64,000 nt of DNA from Corynebacterium sp. 13CS0277. Lineage in GTDB: Bacteria; Actinomycetota; Actinomycetes; Mycobacteriales; Mycobacteriaceae. Position 1 is the stretch's first letter. Each line of letters begins with the position of its first letter. The notes under the pieces were generated by a model. It was given only the letters and a program-made list of their open reading frames with translations. It was not told where the DNA came from and did no database searches. A program made the position numbers and the translations under genes. Positions 27,832-40,223 of the stretch are shown here, in pieces. The DNA is taken from contig NZ_PPDL01000005.1 in assembly GCF_002994655.1 (NCBI RefSeq), forward strand, positions 62,001 through 126,000, read 5' to 3'.

Positions 27832-29058
27832 CTACAGGGTGAAGAAGCTGACGAGCGCCTGCTCCATCCACTCCATGTCGTACACGCCACACATTTCGCG
27901 GGCGGAGTGCATCGACAGCAGCGGGATACCCACATCGACCGTCGGGATGCCCAGCCGGGTGGCGGTCAGCGGGCCGATGGTGCTGCCGCAGGGCACATCA
28001 TTGTTGGAGACGAACATCTGGGCCGGCACCTCCGCCATCGCACACGCGGTGAGGAACCGGTGGGAGGTCACCGCGTCGGTGGCGTAGCGCTGGCGGGCGT
28101 TGGTCTTGATGACGGGGCCGCGGTTGATCAGCGGCTGGGTGACCGGGTCGTGCTTGTCGACATAGTTGGGGTGCACCGAGTGCGCGGCATCGGCGGAGAC
28201 GCAGAACGAGCGGCGGAAGATCTGCATCCGCCCATCCAGGTCCAGACCGGCGGCGGAACACAGGCGCAGCAGCACGTCCTCGAGGAAGGGGCCGCAGGCA
28301 CCACTGGCGCTCCCGGAGCCGACTTCCTCATGGTCGAAGGCGGCGCACATGAGAATGTCGTCCCCGTCGCCCTCCTCGACCGCCTGCACCAGGGCGGTCA
28401 CGCTGGGATAGAGGCTGGAGAGATTATCCAGGCGGCCCGCAGCGATGAAGTCCTTGTTGAGGCCGAAGATGCGGGGCGCTTGCGCATCCACCGTGATGAG
28501 GTCGTGGGTGACCATCTGCTCCCCCAGCACGCTGTGCAGCGACTGGGCCTCGGTCTCTGCGGCGTAGACGGGCTGCAGGTGCTTTTGCCGGTCGAGAGCC
28601 ATCTCGTCCTGGCGGTACAGGTGGATCGCCAGCGACGGCACCCGCAGGATGGCTTCGGTCTCCACGAGGCGCACCGTGCCGTCGGCGTCGACCACCCGGC
28701 CGGCCAGTTTCAACTCCCGGTCCAGCCAGGTCGCCAGCACCGGCCCGCCGTAGACCTCCATGGAGGCCTGCTGCCAGCCGGCGGTCGTGAAGGTCTCCCC
28801 CGGCTTCAGCTTCAACCCCGGGCTGTCCGTGTGGGAGCCGACGATGCGGAAAGCAGAGGTCTCCGGGTCGAAACCTTCCGGGATGTACCAGGCGATGATC
28901 GCTCCGTCGCGGATCGTGTACCGCCCGCCGGGGGCAGCATCGAAACGCTCGGTTTCGCTCTGTTCACTAAAGCCTGCGGCGCGCAGCCGGCGGGCAACTT
29001 CATGTGCTGCGTGATACGAACTCGGCGAGGCGGAGAGAAAATCAAGAAAGTCCTGCAT
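27832..29058 (-). CDS. M18-family aminopeptidase
   Basis: 408-aa cytosolic zinc aminopeptidase of the aspartyl/M18 family (ApeB-like). Metal-ligand motifs are visible in order: SHTDSPGLKLKP (His and Asp), the AAFDHEEVGSGS stretch (catalytic Glu pair), and DVGIPLLSMHSAREM near the end (terminal His). SADAAHSVHPNY is also diagnostic. ATG 29058 has TAAGCT 8 nt upstream and is likely leaderless. It is upstream of trmI and possibly the first gene of the leftward unit that continues into ARC, dop, pup and pafA. Confidence 0.92.
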   Translation of the reverse strand: MQDFLDFLSASPSSYHAAHEVARRLRAAGFSEQSETERFDAAPGGRYTIRDGAIIAWYIPEGFDPETSAFRIVGSHTDSPGLKLKPGETFTTAGWQQASMEVYGGPVLATWLDRELKLAGRVVDADGTVRLVETEAILRVPSLAIHLYRQDEMALDRQKHLQPVYAAETEAQSLHSVLGEQMVTHDLITVDAQAPRIFGLNKDFIAAGRLDNLSSLYPSVTALVQAVEEGDGDDILMCAAFDHEEVGSGSASGACGPFLEDVLLRLCSAAGLDLDGRMQIFRRSFCVSADAAHSVHPNYVDKHDPVTQPLINRGPVIKTNARQRYATDAVTSHRFLTACAMAEVPAQMFVSNNDVPCGSTIGPLTATRLGIPTVDVGIPLLSMHSAREMCGVYDMEWMEQALVSFFTL

Positions 29059-29066
29059 AGCGCTTA

Positions 29067-29072
29067 AGCTTA
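29067..29072 (-). promoter_or_regulatory. -10 box TAAGCT for the leaderless M18 aminopeptidase gene
   Basis: TAAGCT on the minus strand is 8 nt from ATG 29058, with no ribosome binding site. Confidence 0.55.
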
Positions 29073-29393
29073 CCCGCCTGGCTAGCCGCGGAAAGCACCC
29101 GCACCCCATGCTGTCCACAATCCGCGCACTCGCAGCACGCAAGCGGCCGCAGACGCGGTGCGACATCATCTCGGCCGCGCCCGCACCCTGGGCGCCGGCG
29201 TGAGGGCACACACATATGCACGTTCATCCGTCCCCGCAGCGTGCCAACGACGCCCGGTTGCCCTTTCACCACGTGCCTATCCGGCTGCCACACCCCGGGG
29301 GTGCGGGGCAACCCGCGGGTTGACCCGCCTGTGGACAACTCCACCGCGCAGGAATGCACGTGACGGGTTTGGGGGTGTGCGGAGCCGACGGGC

Positions 29394-29399
29394 TAGATT
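29394..29399 (+). promoter_or_regulatory. -10 box TAGATT for the RecB-like nuclease gene
   Basis: TAGATT lies 11 nt before ATG 29411, leaving at most a few leader bases. A TTGGGG stretch about 19 nt upstream is a poor -35 candidate. Confidence 0.45.
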
Positions 29400-29410
29400 G
29401 TGTAACCGAG

Positions 29411-30283
29411 ATGAACGCCCCGAAACCACTCGCCCTATCCCCCTCCCGCGCCAGCGACTACCAGCAGTGCCCGCTGCTCTACCGCTTCCGCGCCATCGAC
29501 CGCCTGGAAGAACCCACCACCCTGGCCCAGCTCACAGGTACCTTGGTGCATGCCGTGCTGGAACACCTCCACGGGCTGCCCCCGGAGGACCGCACCTACC
29601 CGGCAGCAGTGAAGCTGATTAAGCCCGAGTGGGCGAAGCTGCTCGCCAAGGACCCCACCCTCCGGGGCGTGGTGGGCGACACCCCGCAGCAGGAGCTCGA
29701 CTTCCTCGTGACCTGTCGTTCCCTGGTGCGCGGCTACTTCGAGATGGAAAACCCGCAAGGGTTTAGCGCCGAGCAGTGCGAGATGTACGTCAACACGGTG
29801 CTGCCCAACGGGGTGCCCGTCCGCGGCTTCATTGACCGGGTCGATGTAGCCCCCACCGGCCAGGTCCGGGTCGTTGACTATAAGACAGGCAAGAAGCCCC
29901 TGCCCCGCTATGCGGCGGCCGCCCGTTTCCAGATGCGGTTCTATGCGCTGGTGTATTGGCGGATGTTCCAGATCATCCCCACCCAGCTGCGGCTGATGTA
30001 TTTGAAGGTCTCGGACTCGCTGATCCTCACCCCCTCGCAGGAGGAACTGGAGTTTTTTGAACGCGACCTCGGTGACCTGTGGGCCAAGATCGAAGGCGAT
30101 GGCCTCAGCGGTCGCTTCCGCCCGCAGACCTCGAAGCTGTGTGGCTGGTGTTCCTTCCAGCACTTGTGCCCCGAGTTCGGGGGCACTCCGCCGGAGTATC
30201 CCGGCTGGCCGGGCAGTGTGGCAAAGCCCCTGGAGTCGGTGGCTGTGGGGCTCGACTTCGGCGCGGACTCCCCGCTGCAGTAG
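29411..30283 (+). CDS. RecB-family PD-(D/E)XK nuclease with a Cys cluster
   Basis: 290-aa protein of the RecB/Cas4/AddB-type nuclease family. Nuclease motifs are VRGFIDRVDVA and VVDYKTGKK (the D-x(n)-DYK core), and QMRFYALVYWRM supplies the later Gln/Tyr motif. A cysteine at about residue 21 (SDYQQCPLLYRFR) plus KLCGWCSFQHLCPEF near the C-terminus gives the four-Cys pattern of Fe-S cluster nucleases. It lacks a helicase domain, so it is a stand-alone exonuclease-like protein. It is conserved in corynebacteria next to the aminopeptidase gene; its role in repair is inferred. Confidence 0.85.
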   Translation: MNAPKPLALSPSRASDYQQCPLLYRFRAIDRLEEPTTLAQLTGTLVHAVLEHLHGLPPEDRTYPAAVKLIKPEWAKLLAKDPTLRGVVGDTPQQELDFLVTCRSLVRGYFEMENPQGFSAEQCEMYVNTVLPNGVPVRGFIDRVDVAPTGQVRVVDYKTGKKPLPRYAAAARFQMRFYALVYWRMFQIIPTQLRLMYLKVSDSLILTPSQEELEFFERDLGDLWAKIEGDGLSGRFRPQTSKLCGWCSFQHLCPEFGGTPPEYPGWPGSVAKPLESVAVGLDFGADSPLQ

Positions 30284-30328
30284 CGCCACCGCACTGAGCC
30301 GTCGGCGCTGAGGACGATCCGGCGCACG

Positions 30329-30382
30329 CACACACCCCACGCATCCTGCAGCAGGAATACTGCTCGGCGCGTGGGGTGTGTG
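30329..30382. terminator. Bidirectional terminator between nuclease and aspA
   Basis: A perfect 14-bp inverted repeat CACACACCCCACGC (30329-30342) and its complement (30369-30382) with an inner CCTGC/GCAGG hairpin fills the gap between the convergent genes. Confidence 0.75.
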
Positions 30383-30405
30383 TCTGTGGTGGGAGCTGGT
30401 ACTGG

Positions 30406-32169
30406 TTAGTTGTCGAGGTACAGCTTGCCGCGGAAGATCGGGTGCATGAGGTTTTCCTTGCTCAGGACCTGGTCGAGGGTGGCCTCATCCATGAGCCCCT
30501 TCTCGAGCACGAGCTCGCGGACGGACTTGCCCGTCAGGGCCGCTTCCTTACCAATGAGGTCGCCCATGTGGTGGCCGATGAAGGGGTTGAGGTAGGTGAC
30601 GATACCGATGGAGTTCTCCACGTAGGCGCGGCACACGTCCTCGTTGGCGGTGATGCCCTCCACGCACTTTTCCCGCAGTGCGACGGCCGCGTTGCCCAGC
30701 ATGCGGATCGACTGGAACAGGGCCTCACCGATGGCGGGCTCCATGACGTTGAGCTGCAGCTGGCCGGCCTCGGCGGCCATGGTGACGGTGAGGTCGTTGC
30801 CGAAGACCTTGAAGCAGACCTGGTTGACGACCTCGGGGATGACGGGGTTGACCTTGGCCGGCATGATCGAGGAACCCGCCTGGCGGGGCGGGAGGTTGAT
30901 TTCCCCGAGGCCGGCGCGCGGCCCGGAGGACAGCAGACGCAGGTCGTTGCAGATCTTCGACAGTTTCATCGCGGTGCGCTTGATCGCGCCGTGCGCGAGC
31001 ACGTAGGCGCCGGTGTCGGAGGTCGCTTCGATGAGGTCGCGGGCGGACTTGATCTCCAGGCCGGTGACCTCACTGAGCGAGGCGACGACCTGGTGGCGGT
31101 AGCCAGAGGGGGTGTTGACCCCCGTGCCGATGGCGGTGGCACCCAGGTTGACTTCCAGCAGGCGCTTCTGGGCGTGGCGCAGCACGCTCTGTTCCTCGGC
31201 GAGGTTGTGGGCGAAGGCGCGGAACTCCTCCCCCAGGGTCATCGGCACCGCGTCCTGCAGCTGGGTACGGCCCATCTTGAGGATGTCGATGAACTCCGCG
31301 CCCTTGGCATTGAAGGCGTGCTGGAGGGAATCAATGCGGTCGATGAGTTCGTCCATGGCGGCGTACACGCCGAGCCGGAAGCCGGTCGGGTAGGCGTCGT
31401 TGGTGGACTGGCTCATGTTGACATCATCGTTGGGGTTGATGACGTCGTAGGAGCCCTTCGGCAGGCCCAGGTATTCGAGCGCCAGGTTCGCGACCACCTC
31501 GTTGGTGTTCATGTTCAGCGAGGTGCCTGCGCCGCCCTGGAACACGTCGATCGGGAACTGGTCCATGCAACGCCCGTGCTCGAGGATCTGGTCACAGGCC
31601 CACACGATGGCCTCGCACTTGTCCTTCGGCAGGGTGTGCAGGCGACGGTTCGCCAGCGCGGTGGCCTTCTTCACCTGCACCATGCCGCGGATGAACTCCG
31701 GCACGTGGTTGATGGTGGTGCGGGAAATCTGGAAGTTGTCGACCGCCCGGAGGGTGTGGATGCCGTAGTAGGCGTCGTCCGGGACTTCCATCTCGCCGAG
31801 GAGGTCGACCTCCACGCGGTAGCCGTCGGCGGGGACGGTGTCGACCTCGGGGCGGGTGTATTCAGGGGCCTCCGCCGCGGAGGCGATGGTGCCGCTCGCA
31901 CCGCTGAACCCTTCGGCGAGCGCCTGCTCGTAGGCCTCCTGGTAGGCGGCCTGTGCGGCTTCGGCTTCCTCGGCGCTGAAATCGGCGGAAAGGTCTTCGT
32001 CGTAGGTGAACTCCTCCTCGGCGGCACCGGAGTCTGCCGTGGCTGCCGCCTCGGTGGCGTCAAAGCTGAAGGCCGGGGTCTGTGCGGCCTCGAAGTCGCT
32101 GTCGTCGAAGGTGAACTCGCCCAGCGAGTTCTCGTCGAAGACGTCGCCGGATTCAGTGGTCGTGGCCAT
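30406..32169 (-). CDS. aspA: Aspartate ammonia-lyase with long acidic N-terminal extension
   Basis: 587-aa enzyme of the fumarase/aspartase superfamily, which converts aspartate to fumarate and ammonia. The catalytic core starts near residue 117 ([20 protein letters not shown]) and includes the SS-loop signature [11 protein letters not shown] with the catalytic Ser, [14 protein letters not shown] and TNDAYPTG. The core length (about 470) is normal. Residues 1-116 are strongly acidic and Ala/Glu/Asp-rich with repeated FDD, EEEF and [11 protein letters not shown] stretches, and look disordered or partly helical. ATG 32169 has GAAAGG at 6 nt, so the extension is translated. The product may be longer-lived or regulated through it; that is speculation. 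Confidence 0.93.
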   Translation of the reverse strand: MATTTESGDVFDENSLGEFTFDDSDFEAAQTPAFSFDATEAAATADSGAAEEEFTYDEDLSADFSAEEAEAAQAAYQEAYEQALAEGFSGASGTIASAAEAPEYTRPEVDTVPADGYRVEVDLLGEMEVPDDAYYGIHTLRAVDNFQISRTTINHVPEFIRGMVQVKKATALANRRLHTLPKDKCEAIVWACDQILEHGRCMDQFPIDVFQGGAGTSLNMNTNEVVANLALEYLGLPKGSYDVINPNDDVNMSQSTNDAYPTGFRLGVYAAMDELIDRIDSLQHAFNAKGAEFIDILKMGRTQLQDAVPMTLGEEFRAFAHNLAEEQSVLRHAQKRLLEVNLGATAIGTGVNTPSGYRHQVVASLSEVTGLEIKSARDLIEATSDTGAYVLAHGAIKRTAMKLSKICNDLRLLSSGPRAGLGEINLPPRQAGSSIMPAKVNPVIPEVVNQVCFKVFGNDLTVTMAAEAGQLQLNVMEPAIGEALFQSIRMLGNAAVALREKCVEGITANEDVCRAYVENSIGIVTYLNPFIGHHMGDLIGKEAALTGKSVRELVLEKGLMDEATLDQVLSKENLMHPIFRGKLYLDN

Positions 32170-32682
32170 GAGGTACCTTTCCCGCCCGGGAACCACCCCA
32201 CCTTGCCCCGGGTGCGGAAAGAAGCATCCGAGGACACGCCGTGCGGCGTGGGGCCGGGGCCCTGCGTCGCCGCAGCGCTTGAAGGGGGTGGGGTGGTGGA
32301 CAGTTGCGTTGATTGAAAAATGTGCCATCGGCATGCCGCGTCACCCTCGCACGAGGCACCCGATGTGTGGGTAACCCCGCGGGTGCGCGGGTGGCGGCAC
32401 GCGGTAGGTCCATCATAGTCGCCTGCCCGCATCGGGGGCGTACCCCGGTGCCGGCGACACCCCCGGGCGACGGTCGTCGGTAGAGAAAACCCGGCGCGGA
32501 TGCGTCAGCCACGCGGTACTCCCCTGCCGTGGCACGACCCGCGCTGCTGTCAACGCATCTGGCTTGACGTCACCGCAGAGACGACACATCCCCGGCACCG
32601 TGAGGACACCGGGGACGTCGCCACGCATCGCAGACCTAAGGGACGAGGCGACCCTGCCTGCGACGCGCGGGTGAGTGCTCTG
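32170..32682 (-). promoter_or_regulatory. Long aspA upstream region with candidate promoter TATGAT
   Basis: A TATGAT box on the minus strand (32412-32417) would give aspA a leader of about 235 nt. The leader contains several GC-rich inverted repeats, including one near 32320-32345 followed by TTTTT. Upstream, nearer hisG, CCCCGG/CCGGGG (32591-32615) forms a hairpin that may end the hisG transcript. No gene and no known riboswitch were recognised in these 513 nt. Confidence 0.35.
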
Positions 32683-33528
32683 CTAGAGGCGGGCGATGCG
32701 GATCTCGGAGGCGAGGATCGCTTCCGCGCCCAGCTCGGCGAGCTGATCCATGATCTTGTTCGCGTCCTTGCGCGGCACCATCGCGCGCACCGCCACCCAC
32801 TCCGGGGAGGCCAGGGGGCTGACCGTCGGGCCGGAAATACCCGGGGTGATGCTCGTGGCGTCGTCCAGCAGGTCGGCCGGCACGTTGTAGTCCAGCATGA
32901 GGAAGTTCTGGGCGTGGAGGATGCCCTCGATGCGGCGCAGGAGGCGCTTCATGTCGTCGGTGAGCTCCACCCCGGAGCGGGCGACGATCACGGCCTCCGA
33001 ATCGACGAGCACCTCGCCGAAGGTTTCCAGGCCCTGCTTGGCCAACGTGCGGCCGGTGGAGACGACGTCGGCGATGGCGTCAGCCACGCCCAGCTTGATG
33101 GAGATCTCCACCGCCCCATCGAGGCGGATGACGTCGGCGTTGATGCCGCGCTTCGCCAAGTCGACGCGCACGAGGTTCGGGTAGGAGGTGGCGATGCGTG
33201 CGCCCTCCAACTTGGTCACGTCCCAGCCTTCGCCCTTCGGTGCGGCGTAGCGGAACGTCGACGCCCCGAATCCGAGCTGCAGCACCTCAGAGACCTGGGA
33301 CAGGGAGTCCCACGCCAGGTCCCGGCCGGTGATGCCTAAGTCCAGGTGGCCGTTGGCGACGTAGATGGCGATGTCTTTGGGGCGGAGGAAGAAAAACTCG
33401 ATGTCGTTGTCCGTGTCCACCACGGTCAACGCTTTAGAGTCACCGCGGCCCTTGTAGCCAGCCTCCGCAAGAATTTCGGTGGCCATCTCGGACAGGGAAC
33501 CCTTGTTGGGAACAGCGACGCGCAGCAT
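32683..33528 (-). CDS. hisG: ATP phosphoribosyltransferase HisG (long form)
   Basis: 281-aa first enzyme of histidine synthesis, joining ATP and PRPP. It is the long form: two periplasmic-binding-protein-like domains (1-210) with [27 protein letters not shown] and the PRPP loop [14 protein letters not shown], then a C-terminal PII-like regulatory domain (about 211-281) that allows histidine feedback. ATG 33528 gives the normal N-terminus. It follows hisE by 219 nt on the same strand, as in C. glutamicum from memory. Confidence 0.96.
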   Translation of the reverse strand: MLRVAVPNKGSLSEMATEILAEAGYKGRGDSKALTVVDTDNDIEFFFLRPKDIAIYVANGHLDLGITGRDLAWDSLSQVSEVLQLGFGASTFRYAAPKGEGWDVTKLEGARIATSYPNLVRVDLAKRGINADVIRLDGAVEISIKLGVADAIADVVSTGRTLAKQGLETFGEVLVDSEAVIVARSGVELTDDMKRLLRRIEGILHAQNFLMLDYNVPADLLDDATSITPGISGPTVSPLASPEWVAVRAMVPRKDANKIMDQLAELGAEAILASEIRIARL

Positions 33529-33747
33529 GTGGATCTTTCAAACGGTGGGCACCGGTACACCGCCCGCAGCGTCCCCGCGCCCCGCGGCAGCGGGGTGGGG
33601 TCACGGCGGGCAGTGTCGAGTGGTGCGTCGAGGAGGGATATCAGGGACTTTCACTCAACACAGAGCGACATATAAGGAAAACAGCAAACAGAAGAAGGGA
33701 AAACGCGGATACCTGCCGCAGCCCTTGCAGGCGCGCGGCACGGCGCG

Positions 33748-34011
33748 TTAGAGGTGCCGGTAGATGTCGTCGGGGGTGAGCCCCCGCTCCAGCATGAGCA
33801 CCTGCGCCCAGTACATCAACTGGGAGAGTTCTTCGGCTAGTTCGGTGTCGGACTGGTACTCGGCCGCAATCCACACCTCGCCGGCTTCCTCGATCACTTT
33901 CTTACCGATGAAGTGCACGCCCTTCTCCAGGGCTTCCACGGTGCCCGAGCCTTCCGGTCGGGTCGCGGCCTTCTCGGACAGTTCGGCGTAGAGGGAGTCG
34001 AAGTTCTTCAC
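33748..34011 (-). CDS. hisE: Phosphoribosyl-ATP pyrophosphatase HisE
   Basis: 87-aa all-alpha NTP pyrophosphatase that hydrolyses PR-ATP to PR-AMP, the second step of histidine synthesis. The metal-binding motif is [13 protein letters not shown] with [12 protein letters not shown] following. GTG 34011 ([11 protein letters not shown]) matches the family start; an in-frame extension upstream has no similarity. It is a stand-alone HisE, not fused to HisI. It lies between the HAD gene and hisG on the minus strand. Confidence 0.95.
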   Translation of the reverse strand: MKNFDSLYAELSEKAATRPEGSGTVEALEKGVHFIGKKVIEEAGEVWIAAEYQSDTELAEELSQLMYWAQVLMLERGLTPDDIYRHL

Positions 34012-34157
34012 CGGACTATTGTTGCATACCAGCCAGTGGGGCCCCGCACCCGCTGCCCGGCGCGCCCAGAACCGTGCGGGCCGAGGGAGCTCACGCACCC
34101 GCTTCTCCCCTGCGACCGGGCGGACACGCTCGCGCGGTGGGCCGGGCGCGTGGTCGG

Positions 34158-34868
34158 CTACTGGGCTGCGGGGTCGTGGGGCGGGATGGCCTCAAAGAAT
34201 GCCTGCATGTCGGCCAGGGTGAGGCCCTCGAAGCTGCGCTGCCCATTCCGGCCCGGCATGTCTGCCAGCAGGCGCGCGGTCGGCGGGACGGGCGTGCCCG
34301 GCAGTTCGGGTAGGGCCACGACCCGGCAGCCCGCCGCCGTGGCGGCCTGCATGCCGCCGGCGGAGTCCTCGAAGACGAGACACTCCTCGGGTGCCACGCC
34401 CAGTGTGCGCGCCGCCATCAGGTACAGGTCCGGCGCGGGCTTGGGGTGCTCCACGTCGCTGCTGGTGAGAGTGCCGGTGAAGAAGTCGCGGCCGATGCTG
34501 TCGAAACAGCCGTCGGCGATCTCCCGGACCGTGTTCGTCACGATCATCATGGGCACGCCGGCATCCCGCAGTTGGGTGAGGAGTTCCGGCACGCCCGGCA
34601 TGAATTCCAGGCCGCCGGCAAAAAGCTCGTTCATGCGGGCCACCATGATGTCGAACTCTTCGGCTTCCCGCTCGGGCGTCGGGGTGACGCCGGCGTTGTC
34701 CGCGCAGATGAGGAAGGTGTTGTGGAAGGAGCCGCCGACGGTGCGGGCCCGCGCCGCGGGCGTCAAGGGGGCGCCGAGGCGCTCTGCGAGCTCATAGGTG
34801 GCGGTCTCCCACACTGGTTCGGAGTTCACGAGGGTGCCGTCCATGTCCCACAGGATCGCTTTCATCAT
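34158..34868 (-). CDS. HAD-superfamily phosphatase (beta-phosphoglucomutase/phosphatase subgroup)
   Basis: 236-aa haloacid dehalogenase-like hydrolase with a C1 cap. Motif I is WDMDGTLV with the Asp nucleophile, motif II lies in IVTNT, motif III is [10 protein letters not shown] and motif IV is VFEDSAGG. Substrate specificity cannot be read from the sequence. It sits just after metH and before hisE on the same strand. ATG 34868 has TAGAGT 8 nt upstream and is likely leaderless; a second ATG follows immediately. Confidence 0.87.
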   Translation of the reverse strand: MMKAILWDMDGTLVNSEPVWETATYELAERLGAPLTPAARARTVGGSFHNTFLICADNAGVTPTPEREAEEFDIMVARMNELFAGGLEFMPGVPELLTQLRDAGVPMMIVTNTVREIADGCFDSIGRDFFTGTLTSSDVEHPKPAPDLYLMAARTLGVAPEECLVFEDSAGGMQAATAAGCRVVALPELPGTPVPPTARLLADMPGRNGQRSFEGLTLADMQAFFEAIPPHDPAAQ

Positions 34869-34876
34869 GGGTGGAC

Positions 34877-34882
34877 ACTCTA
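34877..34882 (-). promoter_or_regulatory. -10 box TAGAGT for the leaderless HAD gene
   Basis: TAGAGT on the minus strand is 8 nt from ATG 34868. Confidence 0.5.
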
Positions 34883-34922
34883 GCACCGGGTGCCGAGGCG
34901 GCTGCGGCTTCCGGGCGCCTGC

Positions 34923-38708
<3,786 letters not shown>

Positions 38709-38716
38709 GAGTAGAC

Positions 38717-38745
38717 AGCTTAGTTCATTGTTGGTCTGCCCCCAA
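38717..38745 (-). promoter_or_regulatory. metH promoter (TTGGGG - 17 bp - TAAGCT), leaderless
   Basis: On the minus strand the -35 candidate is TTGGGG (38740-38745) and the -10 is TAAGCT (38717-38722) with a 17-bp spacer; the -10 is 8 nt from ATG 38708. A leaderless start leaves no room for a 5' riboswitch. Confidence 0.6.
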
Positions 38746-38976
38746 CACCCCTGCCCACCCAACCGAGCTGCTGCCTGCGGGATACTCCCCCGCGCGGCGT
38801 CACGTACCCTCCCCTGCCCGCGCGCCGCGCACCAGGGACCGCGATCCGTCACGCCGACCGTGCGTCAGGACACGGGGATCCGTCCCCGAAATATCCCGAC
38901 ATGCCCCGAGCGGCCTCCCGCACGCTTCACACCATGGGTGCGCGGCGGCGGCCGCGACTGTGCCGGGCGTTGTCTG

Positions 38977-39438
38977 CTAGGAGGTGGCGACCGTGTCCCC
39001 CGTGGTCACCGGGATGCCGGTGGCGTCCGACGCCTGGGCGACGCTGCCGAGGTTGTAGACGCGCTCGAAGCCTAAGGTCTGCATCTTCTTCACCGCCTGC
39101 CCCGCGCGGTTGCCGGAGCGGCAATAGATGACGTACGTCGCATCCCGGTCGAGGCTGTCCACCCGGGACAAAAACTCCGGAGAGTTGAAGGAGATGTTCT
39201 CCGCGCCACTGAGATGCCCGGTGGCGAACTCCTCCGGGGTGCGCACGTCCAGGACGACCGCGTCGGCGAAGGATTCGGGGGTCGTTGCGCCGCTGTCGCC
39301 CGCGCCGCTGGGTGCGGAGGTGTGCTCAGTGGTGGGAGTGTTGGAGTCGCTGCCGCAGGCCGGCAGCGTGGAGGCGATGGTCAGTGCGCCCGCCGCGACG
39401 AGAATGCGTCGCAGCAGCGATGGGGACGTCTGCACCAT
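38977..39438 (-). CDS. Rhodanese-domain lipoprotein
   Basis: 153-aa exported protein. The N-terminus has basic residues, a hydrophobic stretch and the lipobox-like LPAC with Cys28 as lipid site. Residues 30-55 are a Ser/Thr linker. A single rhodanese domain follows (about 55-150) with VVLDVRTPEEFATGH and the active-site loop CRSGNR (Cys106). Such domains carry persulfide sulfur or act in redox roles outside the membrane; the substrate is unknown. ATG 39438 follows AAGGAGGG at 9 nt. It is upstream of metH on the same strand. Confidence 0.85.
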   Translation of the reverse strand: MVQTSPSLLRRILVAAGALTIASTLPACGSDSNTPTTEHTSAPSGAGDSGATTPESFADAVVLDVRTPEEFATGHLSGAENISFNSPEFLSRVDSLDRDATYVIYCRSGNRAGQAVKKMQTLGFERVYNLGSVAQASDATGIPVTTGDTVATS

Positions 39439-39791
39439 GGGGTGAAGCCCTCCTTGGGATTGTCGACAAGGACACACGCGGGACCGCCTCAAGGGGCGCA
39501 CCGTGAGTGGCGGAGCCAACAATCACAGCCGCGGTGTTATCTCTACCTCCACTGAGCATACTCGCCCCCGGTGGGTGGCGTGGCGGATGCGCGGGCTGCC
39601 GCAGAGGGCTCCGGATGGCGCGCCTGCCAGCGGACATGCGCCCTGCGGCGGGTGGATGTCGCGTGAGTAAAGCAACACCCCGCCCGGGGCGCTGTTCACA
39701 CAGCGTGGGCGGGGTGGATCACACGGAACGCACCCAACAACCATGCATGAGGTTGCATCGGTGTATGGGGCGCTCGCGGCGTGGCGGGGAG
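39439..39791 (-). promoter_or_regulatory. Rhodanese-gene leader and upstream region
   Basis: A TATGCT box on the minus strand (39555-39560) is a candidate -10 and would give a leader of about 110 nt. Further upstream lies the terminator of the mshC unit (39676-39716). No gene is seen in the remainder. Confidence 0.4.
39676..39716 (-). terminator. Terminator of the mshC unit
   Basis: A perfect 10-bp stem CACCCCGCCC (39676-39685)/GGGCGGGGTG (39707-39716) with an inner CGCTG/CAGCG stem lies about 75 nt after the stop of the unknown gene; on the minus strand it is followed by TTGCTTTACT. Confidence 0.6.
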
Positions 39792-40223
39792 CTACAGAAT
39801 GTCGATCGTCATCTCGTCGTCGTAGGGGTCCGACTGCTCAAAGGTCGGCAGGTTCGCAATGTCAGAGGCGTCCAACTCTAGGGCGCCGGCGACCCGGGCG
39901 AAAAACTCCGTGAGCTCTGCTTCCTCCTCCGGCTCGATGACGGCGTCACCGAACACGGCGTTGATGCGGCCCAACTGGTCGATGGTGCTGCCCACGAGTC
40001 GACTCACGGCCGGGGCGCCGGCCGGGGTAGACAGTTCACTCGCGGCGTCGACGAGCGCGGCGAGCGTCCTTTTCACCTCCACGATGGCATCCACCTCATA
40101 GGGGGCGTCCCAGGCGTCCTTCTCTTCCTCGGTGAGGTAGGCGCCGGTGGCGAACGTCGTCATGTCGTCCGTGAATTCCTCCACGAAGGCGTTGAGCTCG
40201 GCGAGGACAGCGGGGTCGATCAT
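39792..40223 (-). CDS. Acidic protein of unknown function, coupled to mshC
   Basis: 143-aa, mostly alpha-helical and acidic (many Glu/Asp, ends in [12 protein letters not shown]), with no signal peptide or membrane segment, so probably cytoplasmic. I do not recognise the family. Its ATG overlaps the mshC stop codon (ATGA, 4 nt), so it is translated from the same mRNA as mshC. That coupling suggests a link to mycothiol metabolism or to MshC itself, but this is only inference. The frame extends further upstream inside mshC, which I do not regard as coding. Confidence 0.75.
   Translation of the reverse strand: MIDPAVLAELNAFVEEFTDDMTTFATGAYLTEEEKDAWDAPYEVDAIVEVKRTLAALVDAASELSTPAGAPAVSRLVGSTIDQLGRINAVFGDAVIEPEEEAELTEFFARVAGALELDASDIANLPTFEQSDPYDDEMTIDIL

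Larger units (their letters stand above)
29059..29410. other. Divergent intergenic region, M18 aminopeptidase and RecB-like nuclease
   Basis: No gene is recognised. Besides the two promoter boxes it holds a perfect 14-bp palindrome CAACCCGCGGGTTG (29309-29322) and two DnaA-box-like 9-mers, TGTGGACAA (29330-29338, complement of TTGTCCACA) and TGTCCACAA (29112-29120). Confidence 0.5.

Noticed and set aside
29112..29338. Replication origin based on DnaA-like boxes
   Set aside because: Only two boxes, no AT-rich unwinding region and no dnaA/dnaN neighbours.
32548..32553. TTGACA (minus strand) as -35 of an aspA promoter
   Set aside because: No acceptable -10 at 16-19 bp; the TATGAT box at 32412-32417 is a better candidate.
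38709..38976. B12 riboswitch upstream of metH
   Set aside because: The metH promoter is leaderless and the region lacks the GCCACTG core and B12 box seen upstream of cobN.
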